Shown here: positions 34,601-44,309 of the stretch, in pieces | Layout of the letters: each line of letters opens with the position of its first letter | Position numbering within the stretch: the first letter of the stretch is position 1 | NCBI GenBank assembly: GCA_020633625.1 | Contig: JACKDJ010000015.1 | Coordinates: 1-64,000 of the forward strand | DNA from: Myxococcales bacterium | Lineage (GTDB): Bacteria; Myxococcota_A; Bradymonadia; REDH01 | Reading direction: 5' to 3' | Length of the DNA: 64,000 nt | Notes under the pieces: generated by a model | Database searches by the model: none | Seen by the model: the letters and a program-made list of their open reading frames with translations, nothing else | What the model was told of the DNA's origin: nothing | Translations under genes and position numbers: made by a program

Positions 34601-37600
34601 CTACTCGACGACGCCGCCGTCGCGCCCGTAGAGGTGCCGATGCACGGCTCGCCGCGCCGCTTCGAGCTGTCGCCGATCCAGGCCCGGGTGATAGTTCACG
34701 ACGAGTCGCGGGATCGTACGAAGCTCGCGCGCTGCGTTGTCGCGGACCTTCCAGTCCTTCGCGAGCATCGCATCGAGCAGCCACTCATTGCGCCCCGCCG
34801 TGCCGCGACGCTTCCACCACCGCTCCCAAAGCTTCTGCTCGAACCCGAAGTCCTGCAGCGTCAGCCGCGCGAGGGCCTGCGACGCGCGCTGTCGGACACG
34901 ATCGCTCGCGTGGCCCAGGAGCCTGACGAGATCCTCGACGGCCTCGATGTCGCGCAGCCGGTTCGCCGCCGTGATCGCCTGCTCGACGACCCACGACTCC
35001 TTTGCCTGAAGCCGGCGCCGCGCCGCGCGCCGCACATCGGCTCCGTGCCCACTCGCGTCGAGGTGCCGCTCCAGGAACGCGAGCGCGGTCTCGCGGACCT
35101 GCGTGTCCGGGTCGAACAGCCGCTCCGCGATCGCCGGGACCGCAGACGCGTCGCCGGCCTGCGTCAGCAGCTTGAGCGCGTAGTACCGCGCGTCGGCGTC
35201 GGACGACGCGGTGAGGTCGTGGAGGCGCGGGGCCAGCGAGCGGAGCTGCAGCGCGACCAGCCACACGATCGGACCGTGGCGCTCGAGCGGCTTGGGGTCG
35301 GTGACAGAAGACGGGCTCTGGCGATCGACGCTGAGCGGCCCCGGGAAGTGCTCGAGCAGGGCGTCGTGCGCCGTGTAGCCCCGGTCGAGCAGCGCGACGA
35401 ACGCCGCGTCGGCCAGCGCACCATCCGGCGACGACAGCCACTCGACGAGCTGGTCGTCGATGGCGTTCTCGATCCGAGCCCGGAACGCACGCTCGACCTC
35501 TGTAGACGGCTCGCGGACTCGCGGCGGCAGCAGCACCCCCGGGAGCCGTAGATCGAGGTCGATCGCCGCCGGCCCGCCGAGCCCGCCAGCCACGACCGGC
35601 ATAGACCCGCTGTCTTCCTCCCTGCGCCGAAATCCGACCAGCGGGAGGTCGCCAGTGACACGCGCGTACGACGGCGCCGCGGCGAACGAGGACGTGTCGA
35701 GCTGGTGGTGCACTCGGACGGTCGCGGAGGCCTCGGCGGCAGACTCATCCGCGTCGCCAGCCACCGCGGTAAGCTCTCCGGTCATCAGTCGCGTCAGCGC
35801 GCCGCTCTCGAGCAGCGGTGCCCCTTCGCGGCGGTTGCCGACGCGCGCGTACTCCAGCGGAACCGTGGCGGTCCGCGGCGGGTCGGCCGCGACAGGCTCG
35901 GGGTCGAGCTGAGGCGCGTATACGCCGGTCTTCTGGCCGTCGAGCTCGTCGTCGGCGCCGGGATCGAGCCTCTCTCCGTCGCCATCGGTGATGGTGTCTT
36001 CGCTCGACGTCTCGGCGTCGAGCGGTCCCAGCGCGCCGAGCGCGACCGTGTGCACGTGGACAGGGGCCGGCTCTTCGGTGGCGGGTGGCGCGGGCGGCAG
36101 CTCCCAGTCGTCGACCGACGGCGGCCCGACATCGACCCACGGCGCTCGCTCCTCGGTCGGCTCGGGCGCAGCGAACGGGGGGGCGGGCGCTTTTTCGGCC
36201 GGCGCCGCGGGAGCCGGCGCTGCAGGCGTGGCGACCTCTGGGCTCGGCGCCGCGGCGTTGGCCGTCTCGGGGGCCGCCGTCTCGGGGGCTGCCGTCTCGG
36301 GGGCTGCCGTCTCGGTGGCGGGTGCGTCGGAGGCCGCGGGGTCGAGGATGACGACCGGAGGAGCCGACGGAGACTCCGAGCTGGCGCTCGCCTCCTCTTG
36401 CTGCTGCGTCGGCACGACCGTCGGGCTTGGAGCCGGCAGCGGCGCGGGCGTGACTTCACCGGCACCGCCGCGCTCCGTAGCGTCTCGACGCGCGGTCAGC
36501 TCGCCGAGCGCGAGATCGACGGAGGCGGTCGACGCCGTTCGGCGAAGCTTCTGCCGTCGGATCAGCCTCTCGAGGCCCGCGCTGAGGCGGTTGACGACGA
36601 GAAAGAGTACGGGAAGCGACTGCGGGTCGATCGGAGCCTCTGCGCCATCGCCGACCAGCAAAAGGGCGGCTCGGGGCCCCACCTTGACGGGGATCGCGCA
36701 GAGGTCGGCGGGGGCAGCGAGGCCGAGCTGCTCGTAGAGCGGCGCGAGCCCGGACTCGGTCAGGGCGCCGTAGAAGTACGACTCCCCGCTGACGAGCCTC
36801 CCGACCGGCGAGTCAGGGGCGAACGGCACCTCCGCGCGCTCGACCGGGCGCGACGGAGCGCCCGGCATCTGCAGCGCGAACCCGCGGATCCGCGCGCTCG
36901 CGACGACGAAGAGCGCACGCCGAACGAAGTACTTGCCCGAGAAGCCGAGCGCCGCGAGCAGCATCTGGTCGCGGCTCGACGAGGTCTGAAAGAACGCCGT
37001 GAGCTCGGGGACGGACCACGCGAGGCCGGGGATCTCGGGACCGTCGACTTCGAAGACGGGCGCAACAGCGAACCTGGGGTCGGGAGACTCCGGCGCCTCG
37101 CCGCGTCCCGACAGCGAGATCTGTGGGCCGGTCGTCGTCAGCGTGCCGTCGCGCGTCCCCATCGGGACGGGGTGCTGCTCGATGAGCGTGACGTACCGGT
37201 CCGGGATCGTCGCGCCGTAGAACGTACGGAGCGCCTGCCAGAAGCGGGCCTCCATGATCAGCGCCTGGTCCAGCTTGAGGCCGGTGCGCTGCTCGAACGC
37301 CTCGACGAACGTCGCCGGGAGCGGGTCGCAGGTCGCGACGAGCAGCCGGCGCCGGTCGAGCTGGATCGGGATCGCCATGAGCTCGCGAGCGAGCGGCTCG
37401 TCCCAGATGGCCAGCGCGTCGGCGTCGACCTCGGTGAAGACATGGGGGTCGAGCGCGGCGACCTCGCGCTGCTTGCTCATGTAGTAGAGCAGGATCCCCT
37501 CGTCGACGTGACCCAGCTCCAGCAGCGCCGTCCCGATTCGTCCGCCAACCTGCGCCTGCCGCTGCACGGCGGCGTCCATCTGTCGGAAGCCGACGACGCG

Positions 37601-37636
37601 GTCCTGTACGAGCAGCGCGCTGAGCTTCGAGGGCAT
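34601..37636 (-). CDS. GspE/PilB N-terminal domain protein with HEAT-like repeats
   Basis: A 1011-residue protein of modular build. Residues 1-150 resemble the N-terminal domain of type II secretion/pilus ATPases (GspE/PilB), with LLELGHVDEGILLYYMSKQ. A second folded region follows up to about residue 370, then about 170 residues of Pro/Ala/Glu low complexity, including PETAA repeats. The C-terminal 280 residues form HEAT-like helical repeats (DADARYYALKLLTQAGD, then further units). There is no ATPase domain, so it is not a secretion motor. Such c-di-GMP-binding-type GspE-N domains are widespread in myxobacterial regulatory proteins; that role is inference. Convergent with the HD gene. Confidence 0.75.
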   Translation of the reverse strand: MPSKLSALLVQDRVVGFRQMDAAVQRQAQVGGRIGTALLELGHVDEGILLYYMSKQREVAALDPHVFTEVDADALAIWDEPLARELMAIPIQLDRRRLLVATCDPLPATFVEAFEQRTGLKLDQALIMEARFWQALRTFYGATIPDRYVTLIEQHPVPMGTRDGTLTTTGPQISLSGRGEAPESPDPRFAVAPVFEVDGPEIPGLAWSVPELTAFFQTSSSRDQMLLAALGFSGKYFVRRALFVVASARIRGFALQMPGAPSRPVERAEVPFAPDSPVGRLVSGESYFYGALTESGLAPLYEQLGLAAPADLCAIPVKVGPRAALLLVGDGAEAPIDPQSLPVLFLVVNRLSAGLERLIRRQKLRRTASTASVDLALGELTARRDATERGGAGEVTPAPLPAPSPTVVPTQQQEEASASSESPSAPPVVILDPAASDAPATETAAPETAAPETAAPETANAAAPSPEVATPAAPAPAAPAEKAPAPPFAAPEPTEERAPWVDVGPPSVDDWELPPAPPATEEPAPVHVHTVALGALGPLDAETSSEDTITDGDGERLDPGADDELDGQKTGVYAPQLDPEPVAADPPRTATVPLEYARVGNRREGAPLLESGALTRLMTGELTAVAGDADESAAEASATVRVHHQLDTSSFAAAPSYARVTGDLPLVGFRRREEDSGSMPVVAGGLGGPAAIDLDLRLPGVLLPPRVREPSTEVERAFRARIENAIDDQLVEWLSSPDGALADAAFVALLDRGYTAHDALLEHFPGPLSVDRQSPSSVTDPKPLERHGPIVWLVALQLRSLAPRLHDLTASSDADARYYALKLLTQAGDASAVPAIAERLFDPDTQVRETALAFLERHLDASGHGADVRRAARRRLQAKESWVVEQAITAANRLRDIEAVEDLVRLLGHASDRVRQRASQALARLTLQDFGFEQKLWERWWKRRGTAGRNEWLLDAMLAKDWKVRDNAARELRTIPRLVVNYHPGLDRRQLEAARRAVHRHLYGRDGGVVE

Positions 37637-37794
37637 CGCCTGGAGCCGGGGTACGTCGAGTAAGTTGCCGAATACCCGCGGGACGCCGGAGTGTCAAAGG
37701 TCGCGCCCGGAGCGGGTTGCGGCAAGTGATCGTCGGCGAAGGAGTGCTGACGAACGTCTTCTTCCGGCAGGACCCCGGGGACGCCGACTGACGC

Positions 37795-39261
37795 CTACAG
37801 CGACAGCCTTCGCTCGACCGCCTCGACCTTGGCCCGAACCGGGTCGCCGGCCGCCAGCATGCGCTCGACGCTGCGAACGGCCGAGAGGATGGTCGTGTGG
37901 TCGCGGCCGCCGAACACCTCGCCGAGCTCCGGGAACGAGGCGCTCGTGCACTGGCGCGCGACGTACATCGCGACCTTGCGCGGGAGCGCGACCGTCGCGG
38001 CGCGCTTGCGCCCCTTCAGCTCCTTCGCCGGGACGCCGAACACGTCGGCTGTGACGCGCAACACCGTCTCGGCCGTGACCCCCGCCGACCGGTCACGGTG
38101 CACCCGGTCGAGCTGCATCTGAGCCAGCGACAGCGACAGCGGCTCGCCGCGGAGGCGAGCGTAGGAGCCGACGCGCAGCAGAGCCCCGTGCAGCTCACGC
38201 ACGTTCGCGCGGATCTGCTGAGCGATATACTCACACACCACCGTCGGGACCTCGAAGCCGAGCTCCTTCGCCTTGCGCCGCAGGATCGCCACGCGCGTCT
38301 CGAAGTCCGGCGGCTGGATGTCGGCGATTAGCCCCATCGTGAGCCGCGACACGAGCCGCTCCTCGAGCTCCGGCATCTCTTGCGGGATCCGGTCCGACGT
38401 TACGATGATCTGGCGGCCGGCCTGGTAGAGCGCGTTGAACGTGTGGAAGAACTCCTCCTGCGTCCGCTCCTTGCCGGCGATGAACTGGACGTCGTCGATC
38501 AGCAAGACGTCGACGTCGGACCGGTTCCGCTGGCGAAACTCGTCCATGCGACGCGAGCCGATCGACTCGATCAGGTCGTTCACGAACGTCTCGGCGCTCA
38601 GGTAGCGGATCCGCGCCGATGGGTCCCGCTGTAGGATCCCGAAGCCGACCGCGTTCATCAGGTGCGTCTTGCCGAGCCCGACGCCGCCGTACAGGAAGAG
38701 CGGGTTGTAGATCTGGCCCGGGTGCTCGACGACGGCGCGGGCCGCCTCGTACGCGAACTCGTTCGAGGCGCCGACGACGAACGAGCCGAGCTGGAACTTG
38801 GTCGACAGCCCGCTGCGCGCGACCGCCGTGTCGACGTCGCGCCGGCTGCTGCGGCGGCGCGTGTCGGCAGCGCCGTCACTCACGCGCGCGTCGAGCGCGG
38901 CCGCCTGCAGCGGAAGCGACGCCTCGACGGGCGCGCGCTCGGCCGCGTCGGCAGCTGCGAACATCGAGAACAGCGAGAGCTGGGACTCGTCTTCGACGGT
39001 CTCGGCCAGTTCGTCGGCTGTCGTCACCGAGACGCGGAGCTTCCGGCCGCTCACCGTCCGCAGGCTGCGCTCGATCAGCGGCCGGTGGTTCTTCTCGACG
39101 ACGAGCGCGACCATCTCGTCGGGCGTCCGCAGCTCCAGGACATCGTCACGCAGCGCACCGGCGCGCAGGCTCTCGAACGTGCTCGCGAAGAACGCCTCGC
39201 CGACCTGCTCCTTCAGCGCCTCGCGCGTCGCGTTCCACAGCTCGTGCATGCGTTCGTCCAA
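37795..39261 (-). CDS. dnaA: Chromosomal replication initiator DnaA
   Basis: A 488-residue DnaA, the AAA+ protein that opens oriC. Domain I is residues 1-85, a variable linker follows to about 160, the AAA+ domain has Walker A GGVGLGKTHL (Lys198) and Walker B LLIDDVQF (Asp256-Asp257), and domain IV carries the DnaA signature GGRDHTTI near residue 450, the part that reads DnaA boxes. Length is slightly above the usual 450. A second ATG 12 bases downstream is also possible. The gene's upstream gap has DnaA-box-like sequences. Neither dnaN nor recF is next to it in this window. Confidence 0.97.
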   Translation of the reverse strand: MDERMHELWNATREALKEQVGEAFFASTFESLRAGALRDDVLELRTPDEMVALVVEKNHRPLIERSLRTVSGRKLRVSVTTADELAETVEDESQLSLFSMFAAADAAERAPVEASLPLQAAALDARVSDGAADTRRRSSRRDVDTAVARSGLSTKFQLGSFVVGASNEFAYEAARAVVEHPGQIYNPLFLYGGVGLGKTHLMNAVGFGILQRDPSARIRYLSAETFVNDLIESIGSRRMDEFRQRNRSDVDVLLIDDVQFIAGKERTQEEFFHTFNALYQAGRQIIVTSDRIPQEMPELEERLVSRLTMGLIADIQPPDFETRVAILRRKAKELGFEVPTVVCEYIAQQIRANVRELHGALLRVGSYARLRGEPLSLSLAQMQLDRVHRDRSAGVTAETVLRVTADVFGVPAKELKGRKRAATVALPRKVAMYVARQCTSASFPELGEVFGGRDHTTILSAVRSVERMLAAGDPVRAKVEAVERRLSL

Positions 39262-39859
39262 TGGCGTCCAGGCGCCGGTTCGGGTGGTCTCGACGTCCCC
39301 ATGGCTACCACCAGCCTCCCGTGAGTTTCAACCCTCCCGTGAGGGGTTATACACATGTTCAGCATGCCCCGATGTTGCTGAAAATAAAGACGATTTGAAA
39401 ACTCGGCCCGTCCTGTGGACAGCACCTGTGGAAAACCCCAGCGACGCCAAATCGTAACCATTTCGGCAGCTTCCCGAGAAGATCCGCGCGAGGATCGGAG
39501 AAGCTCTCCACAGCGCGATCTCCACCCCCAAAGATCGCCCGCCTCGCCGTGTCCCTCTCACCCCGGGACACACCACCGCACCGCGACGGCACCCGGTCCC
39601 TTCGGGCTCGCGATACGAGGGCACCAGGGAGCGCTGACGCGCCGGCCCAGCACCGGCCCCCAACGGAGCCTCTGCCGCCGGACCACACGAGCTCGAGCAT
39701 CCGCCTAGCCTCCAGACCGTTCCGTGATGCGCCGTGCGGAACACGCCCGGGATTCCGGTGTCTGGATCTCCGTAGGCTGCGCGGCCCGCTCGAACAACAC
39801 CACCATTGCCCGGGGGACTCCCCTGGGCGTCGCCGGCTCCATCGGCGAGGAGGGCTCGC
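39262..39859. other. Probable replication origin (oriC) region and gene-free gap
   Basis: A 598-base stretch upstream of dnaA. It has one perfect DnaA-box match TTATACACA (39347-39355) and weaker ones TGTGGACAG (39414-39422), TGTGGAAAA (39427-39435) and CTCTCCACA (39504-39512). Between the first two lies a clearly AT-rich patch (about 39372-39402, around GAAAATAAAGACGATTTGAAAAC) that could be the unwinding element. The box-bearing part is about 39340-39520; the rest, up to the VWA gene, carries no supported gene. Position beside dnaA is the usual place for oriC. Confidence 0.6.
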
Positions 39860-41674
39860 ATGCTTCCGATCCCGTCAGTCCCCCACCTCCGCGCGGCCCT
39901 CATGACCGCGCTGGCGCTCTGTGCGCTCTCTGGATGCCATCAGCCTCGGGACGTCAGGAACAGCTCACTCGCTGATCCCGAAGCCCAGGGGCGAGATCAT
40001 CGGCCGGCGTTCGTTGAGGCAGAAGAGCAAGAGGAGGCTGTGCCCTCCGAGCCAGCGGTCGCCCGCACGATCGTCGCCCCGAGCCACATCCCCCGAGTCG
40101 GAGGCGGCGGCACCTCGACGGGCACGATGTCCACCGGCACGGGCGGTATGTCGTCGCGCGGCATGGGAGCTGCGCAAGCCGGCGGACGCGCGCGGTCGCT
40201 CGACCCTCCCGACAGGTTCGTGCACGTCATCGCCGCCGATGGCTCGGGCATCGCCGTTCCCGACGGGCAGGCCATCACCCAGACCTCTGCTGGCGCGACC
40301 GCGCCGGCGAACCCGTGGACCGACGCCCGTCAGGACGCGCTCGCGACGTTCGCGGTCGACGTCGACACCGCCTCGTACACAATCGCGCGTGCCACGCTCG
40401 ACTCCGGCCAGCTTCCGGCTCCGGGCACAGTCCGCGTGGAAGAGTTCTTGAACAGCCTCGACTACGGCTACGCGCCACCGGACGATCATTCGGTGTTCGC
40501 GATCGACCTCGAGAGCGCCCCGGCGGAGTTCGTGGTCGACCCCGGGCTGGCGACGGAACAACCTCAGATTCTCCGCGTCGGGCTGCAGGGCTTTGAGATC
40601 GACCCCGGCGATCGCGCTCCGGCGAACCTCGTGTTCCTGGTCGACACCTCGGGCTCGATGCAAGGACCCGATCGGCTCGGCCTGGTCCGGTACGCGCTCG
40701 GGGTCGTGCTGGCATCGCTCGGGCCCGACGACACGCTCTCGATCGTCACCTACGCCGGACGGGCGACGACGCTGCTCTCGCCGACGCGCCTCGAGGACCG
40801 AGGAGCCGTGCTCGCGGCGATCGACGCCCTCGAGGCGGGAGGCTCGACGAACGGAGCCGACGGTGTTCGCACGGCATACGAGCTCGCACGCGCCGCGTAC
40901 GTCACCGGCGGCATCAACCGCGTCATCTGGTGCACCGACGGGGATCTAAACGTCGGCCTGACGGGGGACAGTCTCCTTCGGCTCATCGAAGAGAATGGGC
41001 GAGCCGGCATCGCGCTCACCACACTCGGCTTCGGACGCGGGAACCTCAACGACCGTGATCTGGAGCGATTCGCTGACCACGCCGACGGCAACTACCACTT
41101 CATCGACAGTCGCAACGAAGCGCTCCACGTGCTGAGCGACGAGCTCGTCGGCACGCTCGAGGTCATCGGCCGGGACGTAAAGATCCAGGTCGAGTTCGAC
41201 CCCGCCGTGGTCAGTCGCTACCGTTTGATCGGCTACGAGAACCGCGCCGTCGCCGACGTGGACTTCCGCAACGACGCGGTGGACGCCGGAGAGGTTGGTT
41301 CGGGACACAGCGTGACGGCGCTGTTGGAGTACACTCTGCGCGCTCGTCCCGCCGCCGACGCCGTCATCGCGACGACGCGGGTCCGATACGAGCTCCCCGA
41401 CTCCAACGGAGAAGTGCGTGAGATCTCGCGAGAGATTCGCGGGGGTGAGCTCCGATCGTCATTCGATTCGGCGTCGCCATCGTACCGCCTGGCAGTCTCG
41501 ACGGCCGCGTTCGCCCAGGTGCTGCGATCCCCGACGAGCCGGGGCCGTTCGCAGCTCCCGGCAGTCGAGCAGGCGATCCGCGCCGCGGCCGCCGGCGGCT
41601 CGCTCCAGCGCGAAGAGCTCGCGGCGATGGTCTCGCAGGCCAGCGCGCTGCTCGGACCCGCGGTCGCTCGCTGA
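39860..41674 (+). CDS. VWA-domain lipoprotein (YfbK-like)
   Basis: A 604-residue lipoprotein. The signal ends in ALCALSGC (Cys26). After a Gly/Thr-rich linker comes a YfbK-type N-terminal domain (ATFAVDVDTASYTIAR), then a von Willebrand A domain whose MIDAS motif DTSGS is at residues 262-266 with TDGDLNVG downstream, and a C-terminal DUF3520-like region. VWA proteins of this type bind metal and protein partners at the cell envelope; their exact role is not known. A GAGGAG ribosome-binding site supports the start MLPIPSVPHL over a start 54 bases upstream. Confidence 0.87.
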   Translation: MLPIPSVPHLRAALMTALALCALSGCHQPRDVRNSSLADPEAQGRDHRPAFVEAEEQEEAVPSEPAVARTIVAPSHIPRVGGGGTSTGTMSTGTGGMSSRGMGAAQAGGRARSLDPPDRFVHVIAADGSGIAVPDGQAITQTSAGATAPANPWTDARQDALATFAVDVDTASYTIARATLDSGQLPAPGTVRVEEFLNSLDYGYAPPDDHSVFAIDLESAPAEFVVDPGLATEQPQILRVGLQGFEIDPGDRAPANLVFLVDTSGSMQGPDRLGLVRYALGVVLASLGPDDTLSIVTYAGRATTLLSPTRLEDRGAVLAAIDALEAGGSTNGADGVRTAYELARAAYVTGGINRVIWCTDGDLNVGLTGDSLLRLIEENGRAGIALTTLGFGRGNLNDRDLERFADHADGNYHFIDSRNEALHVLSDELVGTLEVIGRDVKIQVEFDPAVVSRYRLIGYENRAVADVDFRNDAVDAGEVGSGHSVTALLEYTLRARPAADAVIATTRVRYELPDSNGEVREISREIRGGELRSSFDSASPSYRLAVSTAAFAQVLRSPTSRGRSQLPAVEQAIRAAAAGGSLQREELAAMVSQASALLGPAVAR

Positions 41675-41707
41675 AGCTGCGCATGCGCCCGGATGGTCGC
41701 GGCCCGC

Positions 41708-43591
41708 CTATACCTGGGCGACCCTCGCACGCGCAGCGGCGATCGCCGCTGCCTCTTCAGGAGCCGTCGCCGCGATCGAGTCGAGCGCGTCGGCCGCCTG
41801 AGGCTCCTCTTGCACAGCGAGCGCCTCGTAGATCGCCTGGCGAAAGCTCGCGTCGTGCTTCGACCGCGAATACGCGACGACGAGCGACTCGGTGAGGCCG
41901 TCGACCGCCAGCCGCAGCGCCGCGATGTAGAGAGCGGCGCGATGCACGCGCGGCGTCGCGCAGGAGTGCGCGTCTGCCACGATCTCGACGCGGGGGTAGG
42001 ATATGGCGAGCCGCCGAATCGCCTCCGAGACGCTGTCGGCGCGGTGCCCGATTACGTGGAGGATGTGACATGGCAGGGGGAGCGGCGTCGACGTCAGCAG
42101 CAGGTCCGTGCCGTGATCGTGGCTCCGGAGCTGGGCGCCCGCGAGTGTGCGCGAGTCGCCGCTCAGGAGGCGTCGGCGCGTGAGTGTGAAGCCGAGCTCC
42201 TCGAGCGGAGCCAGCAGCTCCCGCTCCGGATCGAACGTCGAGCGGAGCGCGACGACTTCGTCGGCGCCGCGGCCCATCGCGCGCCGCACGTCGAGAAACG
42301 TCAGGCGCTCCAGCGGGTGGTTCGGCACGTCGATCGCGTCGCTCCGTCGCGCGCGGAGCAGCTCCGCCGCAGCCGCCGCAAGCTCGCGTCGGACAGGGTC
42401 CTCGGACAGTCTGTGCAGCGCGGCGATCGCGAGGTCGTTCGGAAGATACGCTAGCACGCGCAGCAGCTCCGTCTGCGCCGCGATGTCGGGTGCGCCATCG
42501 ATCGCGACCTCGAGCGACTCGGTCACGCCGACGCCGTCGGCCGCTTGAAGCGCGGCCCCGACCCGCGCCAGCGCGCCCGGCGCGAGCGTTCGCAGCTCCT
42601 CCGCAAAGCCGGGGTCCGCCCCAGCCGCGGTGGCCAGTGCGCTCCCATCGCCAAGCTCGCCGCGGAACCACGCCCGTACCTCTGCGAACGTGAACTCCTC
42701 GCCGGGCGATGTAGGCTCTGCGCCTGCCCGACCCAAGAAGTCGGCGTTCGCGACCCGCTCGCGCACGACGTCGACGTCGACGATGCGCAAGGGGCTCTCC
42801 GCATACACGAGGTAGTCGTCGGGGAGATGAACACGCAGCCGAAGGGGCACCTCTGCCCAGCCGGGCAGCTCTGCTTCGATCCACTTCAGCACGTCGCCCG
42901 CGTCGACCCACTCCGCCTGCCGGGGAACCGAGTAGGTCGTGACCGTGTCATAGCTCAGCGCGAGCTCGTGCGAGGTCGCGATCACCCTGCACGCCAGCCC
43001 GTGGCGTCCCGAGACGAACGTGAACGTCCATCCCCACGCGCAGCTTCCATCGGGCCCAAGCGGCCCGGCGGAGTGGTACGAGACGAGGCTGAACTCGACA
43101 GTGTCGTCGCCGACAACGGCCGGGGCGTGTGCCTGCGCTTCGCGCCGCGCCGCCGCCGCCGCCTCCTCTGCGGTCAGCAGCGGAACGAGCCCGGGGGCAA
43201 CCACGCGCGCGATCTTGTCGTAGCGCGCTACTTGGAGCGGGATCGACGCGTCAGGAGGCGACATCGGCATCGTCACTGACCGCACACGCATCGTCTGAAG
43301 CTGCTGCTCCGTGAACACGCCCGACTGCAGCTTGAACAGCGGCTTTACCGACGCCTCATCCAGTGGCTCCGGTGCAGTCGGCCTGTCGACGCGCGGGTGC
43401 TGGATCACGAGCAGCAGCCACGCGATCAGCGCGCCGAGGAGGCCGAACGCGACGAGCCAGCCCAGCGTCGAGCGCGGCGATGCGTGCGGCAGCGTCGACT
43501 GCAGGTACACCCCGGCGAGCAGCCCGACCATCCCCCCGATCACGGTGTAGAGCCGAACAGACCCGCCGCTCGGCCCCTCTGCCGGCGTCAC
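41708..43591 (-). CDS. Hypothetical membrane-anchored protein
   Basis: A 627-residue protein I do not recognise. The first 60 residues contain two membrane helices (about 12-33 and 40-62), then a soluble region with a beta-rich part (about 80-260) and a long helical C-terminal part built of Ala/Leu/Arg repeats, HEAT-like in look. The start is GTG, in a GTGA overlap with the stop of the YkgJ-type gene; the frame upstream is a shadow. The coupling suggests a joint role. Confidence 0.6.
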   Translation of the reverse strand: MTPAEGPSGGSVRLYTVIGGMVGLLAGVYLQSTLPHASPRSTLGWLVAFGLLGALIAWLLLVIQHPRVDRPTAPEPLDEASVKPLFKLQSGVFTEQQLQTMRVRSVTMPMSPPDASIPLQVARYDKIARVVAPGLVPLLTAEEAAAAARREAQAHAPAVVGDDTVEFSLVSYHSAGPLGPDGSCAWGWTFTFVSGRHGLACRVIATSHELALSYDTVTTYSVPRQAEWVDAGDVLKWIEAELPGWAEVPLRLRVHLPDDYLVYAESPLRIVDVDVVRERVANADFLGRAGAEPTSPGEEFTFAEVRAWFRGELGDGSALATAAGADPGFAEELRTLAPGALARVGAALQAADGVGVTESLEVAIDGAPDIAAQTELLRVLAYLPNDLAIAALHRLSEDPVRRELAAAAAELLRARRSDAIDVPNHPLERLTFLDVRRAMGRGADEVVALRSTFDPERELLAPLEELGFTLTRRRLLSGDSRTLAGAQLRSHDHGTDLLLTSTPLPLPCHILHVIGHRADSVSEAIRRLAISYPRVEIVADAHSCATPRVHRAALYIAALRLAVDGLTESLVVAYSRSKHDASFRQAIYEALAVQEEPQAADALDSIAATAPEEAAAIAAARARVAQV

Positions 43592-44187
43592 TTGCCCGCC
43601 TCGGCGTCGGCGCCGCCGTCTCTGGCGTCGCGGCCGAAGAGCTCTCGCAGGGCGATTCGCTTGCCCTCGTCGACGTGCGCCTGGAGACGCCACAACGCGT
43701 CTTCGTACGGGCCGATCAGCCAGCACGTGTCGGGCGACTCCTGCACCGGGTCGACCGCCGCGCTGCTGAGCTCGCAGACGTCGCGGCGCTCGATCACCTC
43801 GTCGTCGTCGGCCTCCTCGAACCACCGCAGCGGCAGCCCCTGGGTGCGGCACACGTAGGGGCGAGCGGCGTAGACGCGGCAGTCGCCGTGCTCCGACAGG
43901 AAAGCGCAACCACCCGAGGGTGCCGCCGCCTCTTCCGCGACCACGTCGGGGAACTCGTCGATGATGCGCGCCGCCTCGACGGTGAACACCGTCAGCTCGT
44001 CGACGCAGCAGCCCGTGCACCCGCGCCGACACGCAAGTCGCGCTCCGTAGTGGTCCGCGAGCCCGCGCGCGGCGCTGTCGACGGCGGCGTGAAGGCGGCG
44101 GAGGTCGTCGAGCCGCGGTCGCGCAGCCGTCAGCAGCCGCGCGCGCGCGGCGGTCGCCGAAGCCGCTGGGTCTGTCGTATCGGGCAT
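43588..44187 (-). CDS. YkgJ-family Cys-cluster protein (putative Fe-S or zinc binding)
   Basis: A 199-residue protein with the YkgJ/CxxCxxxxCC-type cluster: CRRGCTGCC near residue 55-63, then CAFLSEHGDCRVYAARPYVCR with two more Cys, plus further Cys (DVCEL, DTCW). The family is thought to bind an Fe-S cluster or zinc; biochemical role is unsettled. AGGAGAG eight bases before the ATG (MPDTTDPA) decides the start; ten residues more would be possible from an upstream ATG. First gene of a two-gene unit, divergent from copA. Confidence 0.82.
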   Translation of the reverse strand: MPDTTDPAASATAARARLLTAARPRLDDLRRLHAAVDSAARGLADHYGARLACRRGCTGCCVDELTVFTVEAARIIDEFPDVVAEEAAAPSGGCAFLSEHGDCRVYAARPYVCRTQGLPLRWFEEADDDEVIERRDVCELSSAAVDPVQESPDTCWLIGPYEDALWRLQAHVDEGKRIALRELFGRDARDGGADAEAGK

Positions 44188-44239
44188 CCGACACTCTCCT
44201 GCATGGGCACGCGTCACGCTCCGCTGGCGGCGCGTCGCC

Positions 44240-44268
44240 TTGACACCACCAAGTCGAGTTCGTACCCT
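44240..44268 (+). promoter_or_regulatory. Sigma-70-type promoter of copA
   Basis: TTGACA (44240-44245), 17-base spacer, TACCCT (44263-44268). The -35 is perfect and the -10 is weak (three matches). Transcription would begin near 44275, 35 bases before the GTG start of copA. No clear CueR-type operator is visible, which in the usual case would sit in a 19-base spacer. Confidence 0.4.
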
Positions 44269-44309
44269 GCCCGTGGCAGTTCGCCAACCGACACCGCACC
44301 CCCGACTCC

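Noticed and set aside
35705..37663. A 652-codon plus-strand frame opposite the GspE-N/HEAT gene
   Set aside because: Arg/Gly/Glu-rich shadow with no domains, opposite a recognisable GspE-N domain.
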